Source of the DNA: Jingyaoa shaoxingensis | Lineage (GTDB): Bacteria; Bacillota; Clostridia; Lachnospirales; Lachnospiraceae | Length of the DNA: 64,000 bases | Assembly: GCF_014385005.1 (NCBI RefSeq) | Contig: NZ_JACRSZ010000001.1 | Span: forward strand, 62,001-126,000 | Direction of reading: 5' to 3' | Shown here: positions 16,801 to 23,962 of the stretch, in pieces | How the letters are laid out: the number at the start of each line of letters is the position of its first letter | How positions within the stretch are numbered: position 1 is the stretch's first letter | Made by a program: the position numbers and the translations under genes | The notes under the pieces: model-generated | What the model saw: the letters and a program-made list of their open reading frames with translations, nothing else | Database searches by the model: none | Told to the model about the DNA's origin: nothing

Positions 16801-16847
16801 ACGAAAGGATTTCCTCCATTTTCTTTCCGGCTTTTGCTTTACTCTTT

Positions 16848-16877
16848 ATATTACGTTTCTATCTGCCCATCTGTCAA
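16848..16877 (-). promoter_or_regulatory. Promoter candidate of the rlmL-like operon
   Basis: TTGACA (16872-16877), 18-base spacer, TAATAT (16848-16853) on the minus strand. The -35 overlaps the stop of the rhodanese gene. Confidence 0.6.
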
Positions 16878-17197
16878 TACGTCTCTGTCATTTTTCCGCG
16901 ATAGGCATGAATCCCACCTGCCATGGCATTTACCCGTATTCCTTTTTCTGCCAGTTCTTTTGCCACTGCAAAACTGGTTGGACCTCTCTCGCAGTATAAC
17001 ACCAGTTTCTTTTTTGCAGTCACTATAGCAAATTCACGGCTCCTCTCATACTCTTTCCACTCTCTGTAAGGAATATTTACAGCTCCCACTATATGTCGCG
17101 CTGCAAATTCTTTCCTATCCCTCAGGTCAATAATCACACTTTCCTCATCCTGTACAAAACGTTCAATCTCACCTGGCGCTATCATCGCAAAGTTCAT
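16874..17197 (-). CDS. Single-domain rhodanese-like protein
   Basis: 107 residues. IIDLRDRKEFAARHIVGAVN is the typical rhodanese core and the active loop is CERGPTS with Cys69. Such proteins accept or donate sulfane sulfur in the cytoplasm; the acceptor is not shown by the neighbours. Start behind GGGAGAGGGAAG. Likely its own transcript or upstream member of the following operon. Confidence 0.9.
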   Translation of the reverse strand: MNFAMIAPGEIERFVQDEESVIIDLRDRKEFAARHIVGAVNIPYREWKEYERSREFAIVTAKKKLVLYCERGPTSFAVAKELAEKGIRVNAMAGGIHAYRGKMTETY

Positions 17198-17263
17198 TTC
17201 TTCTTCCCTCTCCCTATATAATCTTTTCTACTATCAGCATATGAATTTCTTACTGAAAGGTCA

Positions 17264-17294
17264 AAAAAGCCTGTCCGCAACAGACAGGCTTTTT
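17264..17294. terminator. Bidirectional terminator
   Basis: AAAAAGCCTGTC and GACAGGCTTTTT form a perfect 12-base stem with a 7-base loop. On the minus strand it ends the small gene at 17304. Confidence 0.85.
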
Positions 17295-17303
17295 CCAGAG
17301 AGT

Positions 17304-17468
17304 TTAGTACTCGTCCCTCTCCTCCATATCCTCATCATTTCTGTTTTTGTAAGAACTGTTTGTCTTATTCTTCTCAGAATACTGATTCTTTCCGCAGTTT
17401 GTAGTATTAGATTCTGCTTTATTACCACTCACTGTGTTCTTATTCTGAAGATTTTTATTCTTTGTCAT
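17304..17468 (-). CDS. Small Asn/Lys-rich hypothetical protein, 54 aa
   Basis: ATG at 17468 stands behind AGGAGG, stop at 17304, terminator directly after. The product (MTKNKNLQNKNTVSGNKAES...) is hydrophilic, with 12 Asn and 8 Lys in the first 45 residues and an acidic end (NDEDMEERDEY), one Cys, and no hydrophobic core, so it is probably disordered. Short Asn/Lys-rich proteins like this are common in Lachnospiraceae, and some resemble small spore proteins, but no spore-protein motif is recognisable. Function unknown. Confidence 0.6.
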   Translation of the reverse strand: MTKNKNLQNKNTVSGNKAESNTTNCGKNQYSEKNKTNSSYKNRNDEDMEERDEY

Positions 17469-17540
17469 CACAAATACCTCCTAAAAATATTAATTTTTTA
17501 TTACGGTATTTATTATTTCTTAATACTTCCAAAATATGTA

Positions 17541-17569
17541 TTGCAATTTTTACCAAATTATATTATAAT
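17541..17569 (+). promoter_or_regulatory. Promoter of the candidate small RNA
   Basis: TTGCAA (17541-17546), 17-base spacer, TATAAT (17564-17569) on the plus strand. Predicted start is at about 17576, the first base of a hairpin. Confidence 0.6.
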
Positions 17570-17575
17570 GCATTT

Positions 17576-17670
17576 TGTAAGAGTTACCACTCTTACAACC
17601 CCTTATTAATTATTTATACTCCCCTCGAGACAGTCGGTAGCTCCCCTACCGGCTGTCTCATTTTTTATTT
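17576..17670 (+). ncRNA. Candidate small RNA with CCCCU motifs
   Basis: No reading frame is present between a good plus-strand promoter and a strong terminator about 90 bases later. The transcript would hold a 5' hairpin (TTGTAAGAGT/ACTCTTACAA arms, 17575-17598), a single-stranded linker carrying ACCCCUU and ACUCCCCUC, and a 14-bp terminator stem (17627-17640 with 17646-17659) whose loop is CUCCC, followed by TTTTTT. C-rich unpaired motifs of this kind in Gram-positive small RNAs pair with Shine-Dalgarno sequences of target mRNAs; that role is inferred. The first hairpin could instead be a protein-binding site for the divergent small gene at 17304. Confidence 0.5.
17627..17667 (+). terminator. 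Terminator of the candidate small RNA
   Basis: GAGACAGTCGGTAG pairs with CTACCGGCTGTCTC (one G-U pair) and is followed by ATTTTTTATTT. No plus-strand protein gene lies upstream to explain it. Confidence 0.8.
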
Positions 17671-17693
17671 CTAAGAAAAGTACATACTGTAAC

Positions 17694-17722
17694 TTGATTT
17701 CTATTTTCATCTGCATTATACT
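17694..17722 (+). promoter_or_regulatory. Promoter of the lipoprotein gene
   Basis: TTGATT (17694-17699), 17-base spacer, TATACT (17717-17722). A small hairpin TTTGCC/GGCAAA (17742-17759) lies in the roughly 70-nt leader. Confidence 0.6.
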
Positions 17723-17798
17723 AAAATATGGTTTGCAATGTTTTGCCTATTAGGGCAAAGTCTCATTGTAGCAATTTATAAAGGGAGAGTATATTTAT

Positions 17799-18545
17799 AT
17801 GAGAAAAACATGGAAGTTTGCGCTTCTTATTGCAATTAGTTCCACGTTTCTTCTAACAGGATGCAGACGACAGCCTGTTGAAACAGAATCTGAAACGCAA
17901 TCCGAAACGCTTACAGAGAAAGCTACAGAAAAACAGACAGAAAAAGTTACTGAAAAAGCAACGGAAAAACAGACAGAAAAGCAGACGGAAAAACAGGCAG
18001 AAACTACCTCTGCAAGCAAGAAAACGGATCAGTCTACACAAAAAACGTCTGTAGCTCCAAGTGAAACAAATTCAACAGAGCAGGGAGGCTCTTCGGACAG
18101 TTCTTCTACTCAGATCTGTCCATACTGCTATCAGAGCTTCAGTACTGTCCAGAATGCTGACGGTACGTCTGAATACTCCACACATTATGCGCAGGAAAAG
18201 GCATATGCTGATATGTATGGAATCCAGCCATCCAGCGATGCTTCTGACTCCGGTGATGATATCAACACAGATTCTGACAGTTCATCCGGATCCGATGACA
18301 GTTCTTACAGTAACTCAGATTATAACAGTGGCTACGCATCTGATCAGTGTCCTTACTGCGGACAATGGTTCTCCACTGCTCCTGATGAATCTGGCTATTC
18401 GCCTTATGGCGAGCATCTGGCAGCTGAATCCGCTTATGCAGCCGCTTCTGCTGCTCAACAGGGTCAACAATATCAAGAATGTCCTTATTGCGGACAATGG
18501 TTAGATCCGGCCACTTATCAGGATCATGTGACCAATCTTTATTAA
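17799..18545 (+). CDS. Lipoprotein with TEK repeats and CPYC zinc-ribbon-like modules
   Basis: 248 residues, one of the two plus-strand protein genes in this part. A signal peptide ends in the lipobox LLTGC (Cys22). Residues 39-66 are seven TEKx repeats, then a Ser/Thr-rich linker. Two modules follow with the pattern CPYCxQxFS, 11 residues, H, xxx, E, A(Y)A: Cys107/Cys110/His129 and Cys184/Cys187/His206; a shortened third has Cys229/Cys232 and His243. They are separated by an Asp/Ser-rich linker. The Cys/His spacing suggests metal binding or a redox CxxC site outside the membrane; no known family is recognised. Start behind AAAGGGAGAG. Terminator shared with rpoD. Confidence 0.8.
   Translation: MRKTWKFALLIAISSTFLLTGCRRQPVETESETQSETLTEKATEKQTEKVTEKATEKQTEKQTEKQAETTSASKKTDQSTQKTSVAPSETNSTEQGGSSDSSSTQICPYCYQSFSTVQNADGTSEYSTHYAQEKAYADMYGIQPSSDASDSGDDINTDSDSSSGSDDSSYSNSDYNSGYASDQCPYCGQWFSTAPDESGYSPYGEHLAAESAYAAASAAQQGQQYQECPYCGQWLDPATYQDHVTNLY
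17913..17996 (+). repeat. 12-bp tandem repeat coding TEKx
   Basis: Seven imperfect copies of an ACAGAAAAA-type 12-base unit code the TEKA/TEKQ/TEKV spacer of the lipoprotein; copy number is likely variable between strains. Confidence 0.7.
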
Positions 18546-18555
18546 TATTGCCTGC

Positions 18556-18589
18556 AAAAAAAGAATGTGCCGCGGCACATTCTTTTTTT
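18556..18589. terminator. Bidirectional terminator between the lipoprotein gene and rpoD
   Basis: A perfect palindrome of two 17-base arms (AAAAAAAGAATGTGCCG and its complement) with A/T tracts on both sides; serves both convergent genes. Confidence 0.92.
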
Positions 18590-18592
18590 GTA

Positions 18593-19717
18593 TTAAACCA
18601 GAAAATCTCTTAAACGTTTGCTTCTGGACGGATGTCTCAGCTTTCTGAGAGCTTTTGCCTCAATCTGTCTGATTCTCTCTCTGGTTACATTAAATTCTTT
18701 TCCCACTTCTTCCAGTGTACGGGCACGTCCGTCAATCAGTCCAAAACGTAACTGTACCACCTGTCTCTCTCTGTCTGTCAAAGACTCCAGTGCCGTGCTT
18801 AATTCCTCTCTCAGCATAGAGAATGCGGCAGAATCTGCAGGTGATAATGCAGAATCATCCTCAATAAAATCTCCCAGATGGCTGTCATCCTCCTCACCAA
18901 TCGGGGTATCCAGCGATACCGGATCTCTGGAAATCTTCAACACTTCTCTGACCCGCGCCACCGGCACGCCCAATCTGTCTGCCACTTCCTCCGGGGTCGG
19001 TTCACGTCCCAGTTCCTGTAAAAGTGTTCTGGTCATGCGAAGTGTCTTATTGATAGTCTCTACCATATGCACCGGCACACGGATTGTTCTTCCTGTATCC
19101 GCAATTCCTCTGGTAATTGCCTGTCTGATCCACCATGTTGCATACGTACTGAATTTAAATCCCTTAGAATAATCGAACTTATCTACTGCTTTCATCAGTC
19201 CCATATTCCCTTCCTGAATCAGATCCAGAAACGGCATTCCACGACCTACATACTTCTTGGCAATACTTACCACCAGTCTTAAGTTCGCTTCTATCAACTG
19301 CTTCTTTGCACTTTCATCTCCCGCCTCCACGCGCTGTGCCAGTGCCACTTCCTCTTCGGTGGAAAGCAACGGTACATTACCAATCTCTTTCAGATACATA
19401 CGTACCGGATCTTCCGTGCTGACGCCTTCCAGTACATCTGCATCGTCAATGATCTCCACCTCATCCTCGTCGCTGAGAATCATCTCATCGTCGGTATCCA
19501 GCAGCAGTTCTGTTGTATCTTCCACATTGTCATCCTGAAGAACATCAATGTTATTCTTTTCCAGATATTCCAGAATCAGATCCATCTTCTCTTCATTGAT
19601 CGGCATAGACGCAAATGCATCATTGACCTGCTTATAGGTCAGCACATTTTTCTTAGTCTTGGCATCCTCAACTAATTTTGTAAGTATTTTCGTGAACTGT
19701 TCCTGTAATTCATCCAT
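18593..19717 (-). CDS. rpoD: Primary sigma factor RpoD (sigma-A)
   Basis: 374 residues. A region 1.1-like acidic N-terminus precedes [19 protein letters not shown] (region 1.2), [20 protein letters not shown] and [16 protein letters not shown] (region 2), and [20 protein letters not shown] (region 4.2). It directs core RNA polymerase to the TTGACA/TATAAT promoters seen throughout the window. Its ATG lies inside the last codons of clpX (8-base overlap), so the two are translationally coupled. The usual partner dnaG is not adjacent. Confidence 0.97.
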   Translation of the reverse strand: MDELQEQFTKILTKLVEDAKTKKNVLTYKQVNDAFASMPINEEKMDLILEYLEKNNIDVLQDDNVEDTTELLLDTDDEMILSDEDEVEIIDDADVLEGVSTEDPVRMYLKEIGNVPLLSTEEEVALAQRVEAGDESAKKQLIEANLRLVVSIAKKYVGRGMPFLDLIQEGNMGLMKAVDKFDYSKGFKFSTYATWWIRQAITRGIADTGRTIRVPVHMVETINKTLRMTRTLLQELGREPTPEEVADRLGVPVARVREVLKISRDPVSLDTPIGEEDDSHLGDFIEDDSALSPADSAAFSMLREELSTALESLTDRERQVVQLRFGLIDGRARTLEEVGKEFNVTRERIRQIEAKALRKLRHPSRSKRLRDFLV

Positions 19718-21119
19718 AAATTACCAAATCTCCTCTCAAGGTAATCTTCGGGCCACCTTTATGTTCTATATACTCTCTGGTAATTGTTACTTTACCAATA
19801 TTATCATCTTTTGGAATTTCATACATAATATCCAGCATGATTTCCTCAATAATTGCCCTAAGCGCTCTGGCACCGGTCTTTCTCTCCAGTGCTTTTTCAG
19901 CAATTGCCTCCAGCGCTCCATCCTCAAACTCCAGCTTTACTTCATCCAGTGCCAGCAGCTTCTGATACTGTTTTAAAATCGCATTTTTCGGCTCTTTTAA
20001 AATCTTGACCAGCATTTCCTTGTCCAGTCCCTTCAGGGTAAATATAATCGGCAGTCGTCCGATAAATTCCGGGATCATTCCAAAATTGCGAATATCCTCA
20101 ATGGTTACCTTCTCCAGAAGGTTCGGGTCACTGTTATATTTATCCTTCAGGTCTGCCTGAAATCCCATAGAAGACTGCCTGTTCAGTCTCTCTTTTATAA
20201 TGTCTTCCAGACCTGGAAAAGCACCTCCACAAATAAACAGAATGTTCCTGGTATTGACTGTCTCTAACGGGACCATGGCATTTTTACTGTTGGACCCTAC
20301 AGGGACCTCCACTTCACTGCCTTCTAAAAGTTTTAACATTCCCTGCTGAACAGACTCACCGCTGACATCACGCTGATTTGTGTTCTTCTTTTTTGCAATC
20401 TTATCTATTTCATCGATAAAGATGATCCCCTGCTCTGCCTTCTGCACATCATTCCCTGCTGCTGCAAGCAGCTTGGAAACAACACTTTCGATGTCATCAC
20501 CAATATATCCTGCCTCAGTCAGTGATGTAGCATCTGCAATAGCCAGTGGAACATCCAGAAGTTTTGCCAGTGTCTTCACCAGATAAGTCTTGCCACATCC
20601 TGTTGGTCCTATCATTAACATATTGGACTTCTCAATCTCAATATCATCCATAGTACCTGTGGCAACTCTCTTATAGTGATTATAAACTGCAACTGATATC
20701 ACTTTCTTGGCATATTCCTGCCCGATCACATATTCATCTAACTTCTCTTTAATCTTATGAGGTGCAGGAACAGACTTTAGATCCGGTACAGGTGCTGATT
20801 TTTTCTTCTTGACTTTCTGTCTCTGTGGTATCTGACTGGTCAGATCTGACATATTAATCATCTGCATATTCGGGAATTTCTTTGACATCTCCATCAGTTC
20901 CTGATACGTATTCGCATCCATCTTGCTCATACTATCAAAAGACTTCTGCATACAGTCCGGGCAAATACACATATTCGGCATCAGTTCAATCATCTTGCCC
21001 GCCTTACTCTCTGGTCTATGACAGATGCAGCAAACTTTCTCATATTCGTCAGTATCCGTCTCAGCAGGTGATGTCACCTCTTCCTTACTCATATCTTCTG
21101 TCTTATTTTCTTCTGACAC
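19710..21119 (-). CDS. clpX: ClpX-type AAA+ unfoldase
   Basis: 469 residues from a GTG (21119) behind AAAGGAG; in-frame ATGs farther upstream lack such a site. The N-terminal zinc domain has Cys30/Cys33 and Cys53/Cys56, then [17 protein letters not shown], Walker A GPTGCGKT, Walker B IIFIDEID and a sensor region. A loop with SSMGF sits where ClpX has its IGF loop for ClpP docking. The linker between zinc and AAA domains is longer than in standard ClpX. It unfolds tagged proteins, probably for ClpP, which is not nearby. It could be a second ClpX paralogue; it overlaps rpoD. Confidence 0.88.
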   Translation of the reverse strand: MSEENKTEDMSKEEVTSPAETDTDEYEKVCCICHRPESKAGKMIELMPNMCICPDCMQKSFDSMSKMDANTYQELMEMSKKFPNMQMINMSDLTSQIPQRQKVKKKKSAPVPDLKSVPAPHKIKEKLDEYVIGQEYAKKVISVAVYNHYKRVATGTMDDIEIEKSNMLMIGPTGCGKTYLVKTLAKLLDVPLAIADATSLTEAGYIGDDIESVVSKLLAAAGNDVQKAEQGIIFIDEIDKIAKKKNTNQRDVSGESVQQGMLKLLEGSEVEVPVGSNSKNAMVPLETVNTRNILFICGGAFPGLEDIIKERLNRQSSMGFQADLKDKYNSDPNLLEKVTIEDIRNFGMIPEFIGRLPIIFTLKGLDKEMLVKILKEPKNAILKQYQKLLALDEVKLEFEDGALEAIAEKALERKTGARALRAIIEEIMLDIMYEIPKDDNIGKVTITREYIEHKGGPKITLRGDLVIYG

Positions 21120-21263
21120 GTATTTTTCTCCTTTATTGATGCATATATTATGCATACTGAACCCATAATAAGCAATATTAACACAAAATTCTTTTTTGTA
21201 CAAGTAGAAATTAAGAAAAGAATCTCGTGAAGTGTTTTTTCATGTAGAAATGGCGTTCCCCAT

Positions 21264-21305
21264 ATGATAAAAAGCCATGGGATTTTGATATGCCCCATGG
21301 CCTTT
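21264..21305 (-). terminator. Terminator of the htrA-type gene
   Basis: GCCATGGG and CCCATGGC arms (minus), followed by TTTTTATC. Confidence 0.75.
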
Positions 21306-21340
21306 TACTGTACTGGTACAGTTATTTGCAGTATAATGTA

Positions 21341-22855
21341 CTAGAATCCAAAGTAACGGAACAAGTCACCCAGTCCCCCATATTCATCAGAATATGGTAT
21401 CTGGCTTCTTCCTCCGAAATCATACCAGTTCTCTCCATATGGATCCTGATTGTACTGGTCTCCTTCATCCGGATAGCTGTCATTTCCGCCGCTCTCGTCA
21501 CTTTCTTCTTCATTATCCTCGAAATCACTGTCTTCCTGTGCAGACTTTCCACTGTCCGTCAAATCTGCTTTGCTTCCAAGTGTTACCTCTATCACTTTTT
21601 CTTCGTATCCATTGTCACCGTTACGTTTCACAGTTACTAAAACAGTCTCGCCGGCTTCATAATACTGCATACGATCCAGAAGTTCACTTTTGGAGCTGAT
21701 ACCTGTTTTATCCAGTTTCACAATGATATCACCTTCCCGGATTCCAGCTTCTTTTGCTGCACTGTTATCTGTCAACTGGTATACAAACGCCCCTGTTGGA
21801 ATATTATAGATCTGTCTGGCTTCTTCTGATACATCCACTGGAATCAGTCCAAGGGCTCCTGCTTTATCTGCATCTACCTTCACTCTGGTAGTCTGATCCA
21901 TCAGGTCTTCAATAATCGGCTGTGCAGTATTCACCGGAATGGCATATCCCATACCCTCTACACCAGTCTCTGCTGCCTTAGCAGAATTGATACCGATCAG
22001 TTCTCCCTTAAGATTCAGCAGTGCTCCACCGCTGTTACCAAAGTTAATTGCCGCATCTGTCTGGATCATATGATTACTCACCACACCATTATTCGTAGAA
22101 ACAGAAATCTCCCTGTCCAGTGCACTGATAATTCCGAAAGTAACCGACTGTCCATATCCGAGAGCATTGCCGATTGCCACTGCATACTCTCCAACCTGAA
22201 TTTCATCCGAATCACCCATCTGGACAATCCGTATCTTTCCGGCCACATCCTCACTGATGTCACTCAAATTCACTGCTATTACTGCCAGATCCCATGTAGA
22301 ATCTGTTCCCTTCACCTGTGCCGGAACCAGTTTTTCATCTTCATCTGCATCCACACTGAAGCATACTGTCAATTCTTCCGCACCGTCTACTACATGCTGA
22401 TTGGTGGCGATCAGAAGCTCTGTATCATTTTTTCCTACGATAATGCCTGAACCTGTGCTTTCACTGTCCATCTGATACTCTGCACCAAAATAACTGATCG
22501 TCTCTACTCCCACATTGGTGATCGCAACGATTGACGGCATTACATTCTCTGCTACAGCAGAAATATCTGGCATGGATGTCTGCTCTTTCTCATTCATGAG
22601 ATCTGTCTGTCTGATCAAGTTCCCGATTTTACTGTCGGCTGCACTAACTTTCTGTTCTTTGCTTTCTGTCTGTTGTTCTTCCGTCTCCGTCTCAGTCTCT
22701 TCGGTCTGTCTCTTAGAAAAATCTGATCCGATCTTTATACGTTCACTTTCCTGTGCGCCATCTGCATAAACAGTAATGCTTCCTGCGGAAGTTGTCATCA
22801 TGCAGGCTGCTATCATCCATGCGGCTATCATACGCAGATACTTTTTCCTGTGCAT
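21341..22855 (-). CDS. HtrA/DegP-type serine protease with PDZ domain
   Basis: 504 residues. A signal anchor (about 8-32) is followed by a Glu/Thr/Gln-rich linker. The trypsin-like domain has NQHVV with His154, TWDLAV with Asp189 and FGNSGGALL with Ser275. One PDZ domain follows (about 345-440; AKEAGIREGDIIVKLD). An acidic, Asp/Tyr-rich tail ends LGDLFRYFGF. Such proteases degrade misfolded or surface proteins outside the membrane. Start behind AAGGAGAAGC; a weak extended -10 (TGGTAAAAT) lies in the 80-base upstream gap. Single-gene unit. Confidence 0.93.
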   Translation of the reverse strand: MHRKKYLRMIAAWMIAACMMTTSAGSITVYADGAQESERIKIGSDFSKRQTEETETETEEQQTESKEQKVSAADSKIGNLIRQTDLMNEKEQTSMPDISAVAENVMPSIVAITNVGVETISYFGAEYQMDSESTGSGIIVGKNDTELLIATNQHVVDGAEELTVCFSVDADEDEKLVPAQVKGTDSTWDLAVIAVNLSDISEDVAGKIRIVQMGDSDEIQVGEYAVAIGNALGYGQSVTFGIISALDREISVSTNNGVVSNHMIQTDAAINFGNSGGALLNLKGELIGINSAKAAETGVEGMGYAIPVNTAQPIIEDLMDQTTRVKVDADKAGALGLIPVDVSEEARQIYNIPTGAFVYQLTDNSAAKEAGIREGDIIVKLDKTGISSKSELLDRMQYYEAGETVLVTVKRNGDNGYEEKVIEVTLGSKADLTDSGKSAQEDSDFEDNEEESDESGGNDSYPDEGDQYNQDPYGENWYDFGGRSQIPYSDEYGGLGDLFRYFGF

Positions 22856-22935
22856 CGCTTCTCCTTCTTTCTCTTCTAATCTTCGGGTTCACACCCAACT
22901 CTGAAAATTACATTTATTTTACCAGATATTTGTGT

Positions 22936-23907
22936 TCAATTTGTGACAACTTCGGATTTCTTTTCCTTCCAGTAACTTTTATTAGACGTACATTTCAAAA
23001 TAACTCTTCGTGGCAGCATCCTGTATTTTTTTCCCATCCGATAACCAATATATTTACATCCGCTCTGCAAAAGCAGCTCTGGAAGCAACCAGTAATATTT
23101 TTTCTGAATGAGATAAGCAGCTGTCTTCTTTACCATTTTCACTCCTTCACTTTCCGAGGATACGGCCTGAAAAATCTCCGGATGCTGTGCCTGGGAAACT
23201 GCCAGATCAAAATTCCGTTTAAACTGCTCTTTGCCTGAATAATTATGAGAATGAATCACTCTGGCATCCGCCGCATAAGCAATCTTATATCCTTTTTGTA
23301 TCATATTTCCCGCACAGATCATATCTTCATTAAAAATCGTATGCTTTACAAATCCTCCTGCTGACAGATAAATATTTCTCCGGTACATGGCACATACATT
23401 GGAACAGAAATAGGTCTTGATGCCAAGTTCTGCCACATCTGCCTCAGACTTGATTCTGCTCTTTTCACCATAATTGAATTCCCTGGTATACCGTTCTATT
23501 ATCCCACAGTCTGCTGCCGGGAGCTGTCTTGCATAAGCCGCTCCAATCAATGGATCCTGATTTGCTGATTTAAGAAGATTTGCAACCAAATACTGATCTG
23601 CAGGCATAGCATCCTGCGTCATAAACAACATATATTCTGCCTGTGATTTGTTTGCCGCCCATCTTCTAGTTCCGCCATGATCAAATTCACTTTCTTTTAT
23701 ATGATATAGTTCTAACCTGATTCCCGCCAGTGTGCCAAATATAAACGGAGACTTGTCAAACTCTGCCTGTTCCCAGTATTCTTCTCCTGTATTCACCACA
23801 ATAATCCGTTCCGGTTTTACCGTCTGCTTCTGAAGACGGTAAATCAGTTTTTCAAAAACTGCCCCCGGCTTGTATGTAGGAATCACTATGTCAATACTAT
23901 GCTCCAT
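22936..23907 (-). CDS. GT2 glycosyltransferase (rhamnosyltransferase-like)
   Basis: 323 residues. DIVIPTYKPGAVFEKLIYRL opens the GT-A fold; SEFDHGGTRRWAANKS and FMTQDAMPADQYLV carry the nucleotide-sugar and metal-binding acidic residues (TQDA in the DxD place). IFNEDMICAGNMI is the acceptor-side acidic motif. This pattern is typical of bacterial rhamnosyl-type transferases. It ends the second transcription unit of the polymer locus, after the LCP gene and a hairpin, and was probably recruited for wall-glycan assembly. Confidence 0.85.
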   Translation of the reverse strand: MEHSIDIVIPTYKPGAVFEKLIYRLQKQTVKPERIIVVNTGEEYWEQAEFDKSPFIFGTLAGIRLELYHIKESEFDHGGTRRWAANKSQAEYMLFMTQDAMPADQYLVANLLKSANQDPLIGAAYARQLPAADCGIIERYTREFNYGEKSRIKSEADVAELGIKTYFCSNVCAMYRRNIYLSAGGFVKHTIFNEDMICAGNMIQKGYKIAYAADARVIHSHNYSGKEQFKRNFDLAVSQAQHPEIFQAVSSESEGVKMVKKTAAYLIQKKYYWLLPELLLQSGCKYIGYRMGKKYRMLPRRVILKCTSNKSYWKEKKSEVVTN

Positions 23908-23929
23908 TTTTCTTCCTTTCCCATCTGAA

Positions 23930-23957
23930 AATGGGGACTGTGATCACAGTCCCCATT
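23930..23957 (-). terminator. Hairpin after the LCP gene
   Basis: A perfect 28-base palindrome (AATGGGGACTGTG arms) between the LCP gene and the next GT2. Only a short T-run follows, so it may attenuate rather than stop transcription. Confidence 0.6.
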
Positions 23958-23962
23958 CTGTC

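Noticed and set aside
17795..18041. Phe/Cys-rich minus-strand frames opposite the TEK repeats
   Set aside because: Monotonous antisense translations of the repeat; no ribosome site.
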